From: Nitrospiraceae bacterium
Lineage (GTDB): Bacteria; Nitrospirota; Nitrospiria; Nitrospirales; Nitrospiraceae
Direction of reading: 5' to 3'
Assembly: GCA_011391455.1 (NCBI GenBank)
Contig: JAABQN010000121.1
Location: 1 to 6,454 of the forward strand
Length of the DNA stretch: 6,454 nucleotides
A model generated the notes under the pieces. The model was given only the letters and a program-made list of their open reading frames with translations, was not told the DNA's origin and did no database searches. Of the stretch, positions 1 through 5,193 are shown in pieces (position 1 is the first letter of the stretch; every line of letters starts with the position of its first letter). The translations under genes were made by a program, and so were the position numbers.

Positions 1-77
1 CCCGGTCACGCCGAGGCCGGATCATCCATGGCGCCAACGCCTGCGACCGGAGCGACGAACACAGGCGACGGTGGCGA
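1..77. repeat. Terminal direct repeat, copy 1 (identical to 6378-6454)
   Basis: The first 77 bases match the last 77 bases exactly. An exact terminal overlap of this size is what a circular or looped contig looks like when an assembler leaves one k-mer of redundancy. The repeat lies inside the transposase tail, not at an IS end, so it is not an attachment site or terminal inverted repeat. The overlap is seen directly; the assembly explanation is inference. Confidence 0.95.
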
Positions 78-85
78 GACCCTAA
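1..85 (+). pseudogene. C-terminal tail of ISNCY-like transposase (continuation of the right-end fragment)
   Basis: Reading from base 2, this stretch encodes a basic, proline-rich tail containing PVTPRPDHPWRQ and ends at a TAA at 83-85. A PVTPxxDHPWR-type tail is, from memory, what closes transposases of the integrase-core ISNCY type. The same bases end the window at 6378-6454, where the upstream part of the gene reaches them in a different frame. Here they are either the same gene across a circular join or the 3' end of a second IS copy. No start belongs to this piece and it is not a gene on its own. Confidence 0.6.
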
Positions 86-95
86 AGCGGACATT
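84..95. repeat. Right-end inverted repeat of the IS
   Basis: AAAGCGGACATT here is the exact reverse complement of AATGTCCGCTTT at 5476-5487. It sits directly after the transposase stop codon, while its partner sits about 85 bases before the transposase start, as expected for the two ends of one element type. The true outer boundary is uncertain. A degenerate second motif (TGACAAATT) follows at 116-124, and on the left side a second AATGTCC lies further inside, near 5500. No clear target duplication was found. Confidence 0.5.
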
Positions 96-128
96 TCCAT
101 TTGGGCTTGACAGGCTGACAAATTTGTC

Positions 129-156
129 TTGATCCCCATGCACAACATCGCATAAC
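129..156 (+). promoter_or_regulatory. Possible weak promoter of the FKBP gene
   Basis: TTGATC (129-134) and CATAAC (151-156) are separated by 16 bases, each matching four of six positions of the sigma70 consensus. They lie 65 bases before the chosen FKBP start. An exact TTGACA at 107-112, within the IS end, has no convincing -10 at the right distance, but it could act as an outward-reading half promoter. This is weak pattern evidence only. Confidence 0.22.
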
Positions 157-221
157 TTGTAGAACTTCAGGCCTTGCGATATCGAATTCATCACCGTCAC
201 ACACAAATGAAAGGACAGCTC

Positions 222-914
222 ATGCGTTTCGTTGTCTCCTGTTTAGTGACCCTACTCAGCCTTGGAACCACTGCATCATTCGCGGCGGCCCCAGAGCCCA
301 CCACCGATGAACAAAAAACCCTCTATGCCTTGGGATTGGCCGTCAACCAATCGCTCAGCAACTTCAACTTGAGCGAGCCTGAATTTGAAATCGTGAAATC
401 CGGCATCGCCGATGGGTTCTTTAAGCGGCCCTCAAAAGTGGACCTCCCCTCGTTCGGCCTGAAGATTTCACAACTGCAAGAAGCCCGAGCCTTGGCCATC
501 GCAGAAGTGGAAAAGAAAGCCGGCGCCGCGTTCTTCTCAAAAATCGCGGCAGAACCCGGCGTCAAGAAAACCGAGTCCGGCGCAATTCTCAAGACCCTCA
601 AGGAAGGGAGCGGCGCCATTCCGAAAATAACGGATATGGTCAAGGTGCATTATGAAGGGACCTTGATTGACGGAACGGCGTTCGATAGTTTAGCCAAGCA
701 GGGCGAACCGGCTATGCTGAGAGTGAACGAAATGAGCAAGTGTTGGGTGGAAGGGATACAGCAAATCAAGGTCGGCGGCAAAAGCAAGTTGGTCTGCCCA
801 TCGAGTCTCGGCTATCGCGACAAGGGCCTCCCCCCCCTGATCAAGCCCGGCGCAACGCTAGTATTTGAGATTGAACTCCTCGAAATTATCGCAAACCAAG
901 TAGTTCCGCACTGA
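222..914 (+). CDS. Exported FKBP-type peptidyl-prolyl cis-trans isomerase (Mip/FkpA-like)
   Basis: This 230-residue protein should catalyse cis-trans isomerisation at prolyl bonds and assist folding in the periplasm. It starts with a signal peptide (hydrophobic residues 3-20, likely cut after the Ala run at 21-23). A helical, charged region (about 27-115) follows, resembling the N-terminal dimerisation domain of FkpA/Mip proteins, and then an FKBP domain (about 118-222). Conserved FKBP positions include VKVHYEGTL (140-148), the F-D pair at 154-155, Trp175, Tyr198 and LVFEIELL (213-220). The flap usually reading VIPGW is MSKCW (171-175), so the residues equivalent to Val55 and Ile56 of FKBP12 are changed. 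Cys174 and Cys192 could form a disulphide. ATG 222 is chosen because AAGGA lies six bases upstream and the signal peptide starts there; in-frame TTG 174 and ATG 207 would add a polar extension. It appears to be a single-gene unit, separated from the next gene by 549 bases and two hairpins. The family is secure; its clients are unknown. Confidence 0.9.
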   Translation: MRFVVSCLVTLLSLGTTASFAAAPEPTTDEQKTLYALGLAVNQSLSNFNLSEPEFEIVKSGIADGFFKRPSKVDLPSFGLKISQLQEARALAIAEVEKKAGAAFFSKIAAEPGVKKTESGAILKTLKEGSGAIPKITDMVKVHYEGTLIDGTAFDSLAKQGEPAMLRVNEMSKCWVEGIQQIKVGGKSKLVCPSSLGYRDKGLPPLIKPGATLVFEIELLEIIANQVVPH

Positions 915-916
915 GT

Positions 917-961
917 CCACGGCAAGCTCGAGCGGGAATGGTCTCCCGCTCGAGCTCGTGG
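917..961 (+). terminator. Strong hairpin after the FKBP gene
   Basis: A 13-bp perfect stem (925-937 with 944-956) has a 6-base loop. It is extended by five more pairs, CCACG 917-921 with CGTGG 957-961, across a 3-base bulge. It begins two bases after the FKBP stop. No T run follows, so it may act as an mRNA 3'-end stabiliser or a factor-assisted terminator, not a classical intrinsic one. Confidence 0.6.
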
Positions 962-1186
962 CCTTCACCGCGTGTATCGAACGAAGCTACGGGTGATCCC
1001 TGCAAGCTCGCTCTTTCTCTCTTCAGGGATGGAGGCTGATTAATCTTCCACTGCGCGCAGCTTTCTCACCCGCCCACCCAGGGGCATACATTTTTCACCC
1101 ACCCTACCCTCCGATTGCTTCGCAATCGATTTCCCGGGACGTGCCACTAGCCCCGGCGAGGGCCTTCCGATTCTTCACCTTCCCTA
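962..1186. other. Gene-free intergenic stretch with small repeats
   Basis: No open frame with coding character was found on either strand. It contains a perfect 7-bp hairpin with a 3-base loop (CGATTGC 1112-1118, GCAATCG 1122-1128) and a looser inverted pair (ATCCCTG 996-1002, CAGGGAT 1024-1030). CACTGCGCGCA occurs within 1046-1059 and again within 1208-1220. It looks like repeat-bearing intergenic DNA; no RNA gene was recognised. Confidence 0.5.
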
Positions 1187-1293
1187 GAGGGAGCAGGCAA
1201 ACCATCCTTCACTGCGCGCATCGAGCGACTACCGTTTTATCGTGGGGGCTCTGCGAGCAAGAAGGATGGTTGCCTGCTCCCTCGCCTATTTTT
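1187..1293 (+). terminator. Long-stem hairpin with downstream T run
   Basis: Bases 1187-1210 pair with 1261-1283 over 23 base pairs with one bulged A, enclosing a 50-base loop. TTTTT (1289-1293) follows six bases after the stem on the plus strand. It can therefore stop plus-strand read-through from the FKBP side and insulate the cytochrome/NirK cluster. The large loop is unusual for a plain terminator. A small structured RNA or a MITE-like repeat are alternatives. Confidence 0.5.
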
Positions 1294-1367
1294 AGGTCTT
1301 GACAAGAAGGCACATTTTCAGCGATTCTGCCGAGCCTTTACCAGAGTTAAGAACAGTGTTCGTTCAG

Positions 1368-1396
1368 TGGATCTGAGCGAGCCAAGTTGGTATTAT
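1368..1396 (+). promoter_or_regulatory. Candidate promoter of the cytochrome/NirK cluster
   Basis: TATTAT (1391-1396) matches five of six bases of the -10 consensus and is preceded by TGG, giving an extended -10. A weak -35 (TGGATC, 1368-1373) lies 17 bases upstream. Transcription would start near 1403, leaving about 60 bases of leader before ATG 1464. It lies downstream of the 1187-1293 hairpin, as needed for an independent unit. A TTGACA at 1299-1304 is an alternative -35 but lacks a good -10. No clear FNR or NsrR operator was recognised. Confidence 0.35.
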
Positions 1397-1463
1397 GTGT
1401 TGAGCCCCATGAGCTAAGACATCGGCAAAAAAACGATACTCACCATCAGAAAAGGAGGTGCGA

Positions 1464-1889
1464 ATGACGAAGCAGAAGGTCGGAACATCGGTCGTGATGA
1501 TGGTGTCCATCCTGATCCTTTCAGGAGGGATGGCGTACGCTGAGGAACCAGTGCCGTTGCCTGAAGTCCCAGCTGAATATGCCGACAAAAAAATGCCGGC
1601 TGGCTGGTTGACCGATCCTAAGGTCATTGCGGAGGGGGAGATGATTTACTCCGGTGAGGCTCACCCGCAAGTCAACTGCGCAAGTTGTCACGGCAAGGAT
1701 GGCAAACCGGTGAAAAAAGGGGCTCGGGATTTTCGTGACAAAGCTCAAATGGGCCGTATGTCTGACGCCTTCTGGTTCTGGCGAGTGTCTGAAGGGGTCC
1801 CAAAAACGAAGATGAAAGCCTGGAAGTCCCTCCTGTCGGAAGAGCAGATCTGGCAGGTGATCGCGTATGAGCGTCAGTTTTCGAAGTGA
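1464..1889 (+). CDS. Small periplasmic mono-haem cytochrome c (probable electron donor)
   Basis: This 141-residue class I-like cytochrome c would carry electrons in the periplasm. A signal peptide occupies residues 1-26 (cleavage after AYA). The haem site is CASCH at 72-76 (two Cys thioether links, His76 axial), followed by HGKDG typical of small cytochromes c. The distal ligand is probably Met117, in GVPKTKMKAW just before the C-terminal helix SEEQIWQVIAYERQF (125-139), although other Met residues exist. ATG 1464 is preferred because AGGAGG (1453-1458) lies five bases upstream; GTG at 1458 overlaps that ribosome site and cannot be the start. The stop is 45 bases before the first NirK paralogue on the same strand, and its position as first gene of the cluster suggests it reduces the type 1 copper of that protein. 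The haem protein call is firm; the partner is inferred. Confidence 0.92.
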   Translation: MTKQKVGTSVVMMVSILILSGGMAYAEEPVPLPEVPAEYADKKMPAGWLTDPKVIAEGEMIYSGEAHPQVNCASCHGKDGKPVKKGARDFRDKAQMGRMSDAFWFWRVSEGVPKTKMKAWKSLLSEEQIWQVIAYERQFSK

Positions 1890-1934
1890 TGATCGAAGAA
1901 AACGTCAGAGTAATTAAAATTCAAAGGAGGCCCC

Positions 1935-2912
1935 ATGCCTATCAGTTTTTCGCGTAGCGTGCGCACTGTCGCATTACTCAGTGCAGTGATCGCTGCTCCG
2001 TGCCTTGCTATCAGTGCAGGGTCTGTGTCGGCGGAGACCATCCAAGCCAAACTGGGGTTCGCACCCAATGTTCCCCCTCCCATCACACGAACCCAGCCCG
2101 CCACCGTCGTGGTCAACCTGGAAGCGAACGAGTGGGTTGGTCCGCTGAGCGACGATAACAATTATGAGTTCTGGGGTTTTAATAAGAGCGTGCCAGGGCC
2201 CATGATCCGCGTCATGGTGGGCGATACGGTTGAAATCCGTTTGAAGAACCATAAGGACAGCAAGGAAGCTCACAATATTGACTTCCATGCAATCACGGGA
2301 CCAGGCGGCGGGGCTAGCCTGCTCAATAGCGAGCCAGGGCAGGAGAGCGGGGGAAAGTTTAAGATGATCATTCCTGGCATCTTTTTGTATCACTGCGCCA
2401 CCGCATCGCCATCCATTCCCGAGCACATTGCGAATGGCATGTACGGCACGATCGTCGTTGAGCCAGTGGGTGGGCTGAAGCCTGTCGACAAAGAATTCCA
2501 GATCATGCAAAGCGAGTTTTACACGAAAGATGGCGACAAGGGCGAGACCTTGGAGTTTTCATTCGAAAATGGGTTAGACGAGCGCCCCTCCCATGTTGTA
2601 TATAACGGCAATGCGAGCTCGCTGGTCAAAAATCCTCTTCGAGCCAAGGCCGGAGACACAGTTCGGATTTTCTTAACCAACGCAGGACCCAACTTTGTCG
2701 ACTCTTTGCAGATCCTCGAACAGACGATGGACAGGGTGTACCCCGAGGGTTCTTTGACCTCACCACCGGTGGAGAATATCAAGGTTACCAGGATTCCTGC
2801 AGGTGGCGCTGTCATGGCAGAGTTTAAAGTCAAGGCGGGCACCTATACTTTCGTTGACCCAGTGAAGGATCGAAAGGCCAAAGGCGCCCTTGGCCTGCTG
2901 AAGGTAGATTAA
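1935..2912 (+). CDS. NirK-like copper nitrite reductase paralogue A: type 1 site complete, domain 2 His ligands missing
   Basis: This is a two-domain cupredoxin protein of 325 residues, the NirK size class, with a signal peptide (1-33, cut after VSA). Domain 1 carries His113, Asp116 and His118 (HNIDFH), His153-Cys154, His164 and Met169. By NirK numbering these are His95, Asp98, His100, His135, Cys136, His145 and Met150, so the type 1 copper set, the catalytic Asp and two type 2 ligands are present. Domain 2 (about 185-325) aligns well around DRVYPEGSL and KGALGLLK, but the positions of His255 and His306 are Gln259 and Pro309. A trimer of A alone would therefore lack the third type 2 ligand and the catalytic His. 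It starts at ATG 1935, four bases after AAAGGAGG, between the cytochrome gene and paralogue B (75-base gap). The frame is intact, which argues against a pseudogene. It probably accepts electrons from the cytochrome and works with B. It could instead be only an electron-transfer cupredoxin. Confidence 0.9.
   Translation: MPISFSRSVRTVALLSAVIAAPCLAISAGSVSAETIQAKLGFAPNVPPPITRTQPATVVVNLEANEWVGPLSDDNNYEFWGFNKSVPGPMIRVMVGDTVEIRLKNHKDSKEAHNIDFHAITGPGGGASLLNSEPGQESGGKFKMIIPGIFLYHCATASPSIPEHIANGMYGTIVVEPVGGLKPVDKEFQIMQSEFYTKDGDKGETLEFSFENGLDERPSHVVYNGNASSLVKNPLRAKAGDTVRIFLTNAGPNFVDSLQILEQTMDRVYPEGSLTSPPVENIKVTRIPAGGAVMAEFKVKAGTYTFVDPVKDRKAKGALGLLKVD
2061..2126 (+). repeat. 66-bp exact repeat inside NirK A (copy at 3114-3179)
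   Basis: These 66 bases are identical, synonymous sites included, to 3114-3179 in paralogue B, at the same 1,053-base offset as the two start codons. High similarity continues through about 2190 and then falls. The pattern fits a tandem gene duplication with later gene conversion, or strong constraint, limited to the 5' part of the two genes. Confidence 0.9.
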
Positions 2913-2937
2913 AGGCCTGAAGTACTCTGCAGGCAGG

Positions 2938-2953
2938 TGATCAGGATGATGGC
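2938..2953 (+). repeat. Tandem-duplication footprint after NirK A (copy at 4007-4022)
   Basis: TGATCAGGATGATGGC recurs exactly at 4007-4022 after paralogue B, and CTCTGCAGG shortly upstream of each copy is shared too. The duplicated unit of about 1.06 kb therefore included the 3' untranslated DNA as well as the gene. Confidence 0.8.
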
Positions 2954-2987
2954 CGTCACAGAGTAATCCAAAATTAAAGGAGGCGTC

Positions 2988-3992
2988 ATGTCCAAGAGTT
3001 TTTTGCGTAGCGTGCGTCATGCCGGATTGATCAGCGCATTGGTCATGGCTCCGTGTCTTGCCATCAATGCAGGCCTGGTGTCGGCGGAGACCATCCAAGC
3101 CCAACTGGCGAAGGCACCCAATGTTCCCCCTCCCATCACACGAACCCAGCCCGCCACCGTCGTGGTCAACCTGGAAGCGTCCGAGTGGGTCGGTCCGATT
3201 AGCGACGATAACAATTATGAGTTCTGGGGTGTTAACGGTACCGTCCCAGGGCCCATGATCCGTGTCATGGTGGGCGATACGATTGAAGTTCATTTGAAGA
3301 ACAAGAACAGCAGCAAGCGCGCTCACAATCTTGACTTCCAAGCGGCCAGTGGCGGAGCCGCCCTGGTCAATGCGGAGCCCGGGAAGGAAGCCCAGATACA
3401 GTTTAAGGCCACCAAGCAAGGCCTCTTTGTCTATCGCTCCTCCACTGCAGCGCCAGCCGATATCCAACACCTTGCGAGTGGCATGTACGGCTTGATCTTA
3501 GTTGAGCCGGTTGGTGGGCTGAAGCCTGTCGAAAAAGAGTTTCAGGTCGTGCAGAGCGAATTTTACATGAAAGATGGCAAGAAGAATGATACCCTGGCTT
3601 TTTCGAGTCAAAAGATAGTAGACGCGGACGCTTCCTATGTCGTGCATAACGGCCATATGACCGCGCTGGTCAAAATTCCACTCCGATCTAAAGTGGGAGA
3701 GACCGATCGATGGTTCTTTGGCAATGCAGGAATCAACTTTGACTCTTCGTGGCATGTCATCGGCGAGATGTTAGATCGGGTGTGGCCAAACGGTGACGTG
3801 TCAAAAGCGCCAATTGAGAGTATCCAAAGCACCCTGGTGCCACCAGGTGAAGCGACCATTGGAGAATTTAAAGGCGAAATGCCAGGCACGTTTGTTTCGG
3901 TTGACCACTCGATCTTCCGCATCGAGAAGGGCGCCCTTGGCCTGCTCAAGATTGATGGTCCAACGAATCCTGCCCTCTTCAAAGGGCTGTAG
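2988..3992 (+). CDS. NirK-like copper nitrite reductase paralogue B: type 1 Cys and domain 1 His ligands lost, domain 2 His kept
   Basis: This 334-residue two-domain cupredoxin protein has a signal peptide (1-33) nearly like that of A. Domain 1 keeps His113, Asp116, His161 and Met166. The His100 equivalent is Gln118, the His135 equivalent is Arg150 and the type 1 Cys136 equivalent is Ser151, so a functional type 1 copper is not expected. Domain 2 is canonical: SSWHVIGE with His256 (His255 equivalent) and Ile258 (Ile257 equivalent), and VDHSIF with His307 (His306 equivalent). B therefore holds exactly the type 2 residues that A lacks. The C-terminus is about nine residues longer than in A. ATG 2988 follows AAAGGAGG by four bases. 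The gene lies 75 bases after A and 117 before the DUF1566 gene, on one strand. The uninterrupted frame and preserved domain 2 argue for a selected role as a partner subunit. A decaying or purely structural duplicate is the alternative. Confidence 0.9.
   Translation: MSKSFLRSVRHAGLISALVMAPCLAINAGLVSAETIQAQLAKAPNVPPPITRTQPATVVVNLEASEWVGPISDDNNYEFWGVNGTVPGPMIRVMVGDTIEVHLKNKNSSKRAHNLDFQAASGGAALVNAEPGKEAQIQFKATKQGLFVYRSSTAAPADIQHLASGMYGLILVEPVGGLKPVEKEFQVVQSEFYMKDGKKNDTLAFSSQKIVDADASYVVHNGHMTALVKIPLRSKVGETDRWFFGNAGINFDSSWHVIGEMLDRVWPNGDVSKAPIESIQSTLVPPGEATIGEFKGEMPGTFVSVDHSIFRIEKGALGLLKIDGPTNPALFKGL
3114..3179 (+). repeat. 66-bp exact repeat inside NirK B (copy at 2061-2126)
   Basis: This is the partner of 2061-2126. 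It encodes the segment from the start of mature domain 1 that precedes the copper-binding motifs. The conserved block stops well before the diverged ligand positions (codon 118 onward). Confidence 0.9.
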
Positions 3993-4006
3993 TCTCTGCA
4001 GGGAGA

Positions 4007-4022
4007 TGATCAGGATGATGGC
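4007..4022 (+). repeat. Tandem-duplication footprint after NirK B (copy at 2938-2953)
   Basis: This 16-base sequence is identical to the one after paralogue A. Similarity fades a few bases later. Unlike after A, no third NirK copy follows; the next gene is the DUF1566 protein. Confidence 0.8.
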
Positions 4023-4109
4023 AAGACACAGCGGCCTCAATAGCAGTGGTGCTTATGGCATCACGATTGTCAGGTCGCACCAGAGCAACATTAGACGGGG
4101 AGGGTCGAC

Positions 4110-4640
4110 ATGAAAAGCAGAAGAAGCAAATGGGTGAGCCGCATCGGGACTGTGGGGCTGGCTGTCGGATGCCTGGCGCTGGCTGGTTTGAGCTCAGGAG
4201 CCACGCCTGCCGGAGCGGCTGACTCACCAACTGGTCAGGAGGGCGCGTCTCGGTTTGTCGTGCTGGAAGCCTTTAACAATGAGGCGGTGCTGGACAATGA
4301 GACGGGGCTGGTGTGGGAGACCATTCCGGCGAGAGCGAGGACGGTTTGGGCAAAAGCCGCCGGTATCTGTGCGAAAAAGACCGTCGGTGGCAAAAAGGGT
4401 TGGCGCTTACCCGCAGTCAAAGAGTTGGCGACCCTGGCGGATCACAACATATATCCTCCCCCAGCCCTCCCGACTGGCCATCCTTTCTCCAACATCGAGT
4501 TCTTTGGCTATTGGACGGCGACGGAGCACGAAGACTATACGATGGTCGCGTGGGACGTCAACTTCGACTATGGCATCGTGGGCAGCGATTTTAAGAACAA
4601 CACGAACTTTGTCTGGTGTGTGCGCGATAACGCGAAATAG
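4110..4640 (+). CDS. Exported DUF1566 (Lcl C-terminal domain) protein
   Basis: This 176-residue secreted protein has a signal peptide of about 37 residues (cut near AGAA-DS), then a DUF1566/Lcl-type domain. The family pattern is visible as LDNETGLVWE (61-70), GWRLPAVKELATL (97-109), YWTATE (134-139) and a closing NFVWCVR (166-172). These domains resemble C-type-lectin-like or FGE-like folds, with no single known reaction. Cys87 and Cys170 could form a disulphide in the mature protein. GGGGAGGG (4097-4104) lies five bases before ATG 4110. It is the last plus-strand gene after NirK B (117-base gap) and is followed by a GC-rich hairpin, so co-transcription with the cytochrome/NirK genes is plausible. 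A role in assembling or anchoring the complex is speculation; no copper-binding motif was seen. Confidence 0.8.
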   Translation: MKSRRSKWVSRIGTVGLAVGCLALAGLSSGATPAGAADSPTGQEGASRFVVLEAFNNEAVLDNETGLVWETIPARARTVWAKAAGICAKKTVGGKKGWRLPAVKELATLADHNIYPPPALPTGHPFSNIEFFGYWTATEHEDYTMVAWDVNFDYGIVGSDFKNNTNFVWCVRDNAK

Positions 4641-4675
4641 AATCAGAAGTGAGTCTTAGGTCATTGGGTGATTAG

Positions 4676-4698
4676 GGGGGCGGGCGAAAGCCCCCCCC
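4676..4698 (+). terminator. GC-rich hairpin after the DUF1566 gene
   Basis: GGGC (4682-4685) pairs with GCCC (4690-4693) around a GAAA tetraloop. GGGGG (4676-4680) pairs with CCCCC (4694-4698) across one bulged C, giving nine GC pairs. No T run follows on the plus strand. It lies 36 bases after the stop codon and is the likely transcript end of the cluster. Confidence 0.5.
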
Positions 4699-4729
4699 TG
4701 CTCGTTCCAGGGTGATTCATAGATTAGCT

Positions 4730-4909
4730 TCACGCTGACGGCTGAACACTTTCTACTCCTGGCCCGTTACGGGCATCACTACTGAAAATCAATTTGTGAA
4801 GGGGCTTCTCGCGCAGGTCACCCCAGCGGTGCTTGACTGGGTTGAGCCCTGGTGAGCAGGGCGGGAATTTGGGCAAGCGGAGGGTGTCGGCCAGCACTCT
4901 TGAGCGCCA
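4730..4909 (-). pseudogene. IS630-type transposase C-terminal remnant
   Basis: Read on the minus strand, this start-less frame of 59 codons contains LRLPKFPPCSPGLNPVKHRW followed by GDLREKPLH. This is the characteristic LPPYSPxLNPVExxWG region that carries the last catalytic acid of IS630/Tc1-type DDE transposases. The catalytic Glu position is Lys (codon at 4832-4834). A stop at 4910-4912 in this frame and the absence of the upstream catalytic domain show that it is debris. It abuts the truncated membrane-protein frame in another phase, so IS insertion and later deletion probably destroyed that gene. No terminal inverted repeats were found. Confidence 0.65.
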
Positions 4910-5193
4910 TCACGATGTAGTCCTATAGACGCCACATATTCACCGATGGTCGTAAATGCGACAGCCACGGCAACCTGCAATCGTACGTCTCTCGTCTCAC
5001 CCCTCAAGAACCCAATCAGACATACCAGCGCGATACACCCTAGGGCATATTGTTTCCACACACTCCCGCTTACTTCAAACGCCATACAGATCGCGACAGA
5101 GGCAAACGTGACCGCCGCTATGGTGTAATCCCGTGTCCTATGCGCATAGGCGGCATCAATCTCCGGGAAATGGCGTAGCAAACTCGACCTCAT
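4789..5193 (-). pseudogene. Truncated multi-pass membrane protein gene
   Basis: On the minus strand, 134 codons run from ATG 5191-5193 (GAAGGG lies ten bases upstream). Residues 1-92 look real: a charged N-terminus, then hydrophobic segments at about 22-40, 47-63 and 71-92 that should span the membrane, the last containing GEYVASIGL. From residue 93 (about base 4917) the frame becomes polar and Pro/Ser/Cys-rich with no membrane character, and it overlaps the IS630-type remnant in another phase. The authentic gene therefore stops near 4917 and the rest is read-through into IS debris. The family is not firmly recognised, and the protein is probably non-functional. Confidence 0.5.

Noticed and set aside
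174..221. Upstream extension of the FKBP gene from TTG 174 or ATG 207
   Set aside because: The added residues are polar and would bury the signal peptide. AAGGA lies at proper spacing only before ATG 222.
1299..1328. TTGACA (1299-1304) as the main -35 of the cytochrome cluster
   Set aside because: At 17-18 bases downstream only GATTCT or worse is found. The 1388-1396 extended -10 is better.
1458..1463. GTG 1458 as start of the cytochrome gene
   Set aside because: It overlaps the AGGAGG ribosome site that serves ATG 1464.
1935..2010. Lipoprotein signal (Cys23 in both NirK N-termini)
   Set aside because: The sequence before Cys is AAP or MAP, not a proper lipobox, and a standard cleavage site VSA-E follows at residue 33.
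1974..3470. Long minus-strand open frames (1974-2510 and 2760-3470)
   Set aside because: They lie antisense to the two NirK genes and resemble each other only because the genes are duplicated. They lack ribosome sites and recognisable motifs.
3793..4113. Plus-strand frame overlapping the end of NirK B and the DUF1566 start
   Set aside because: Out of phase with the clear NirK B coding sequence, and its composition shows no domain or signal peptide.
4762..4774. GCCCG-TTA-CGGGC hairpin as a terminator
   Set aside because: Only five pairs and no T run on either strand, and it lies inside the transposase remnant.
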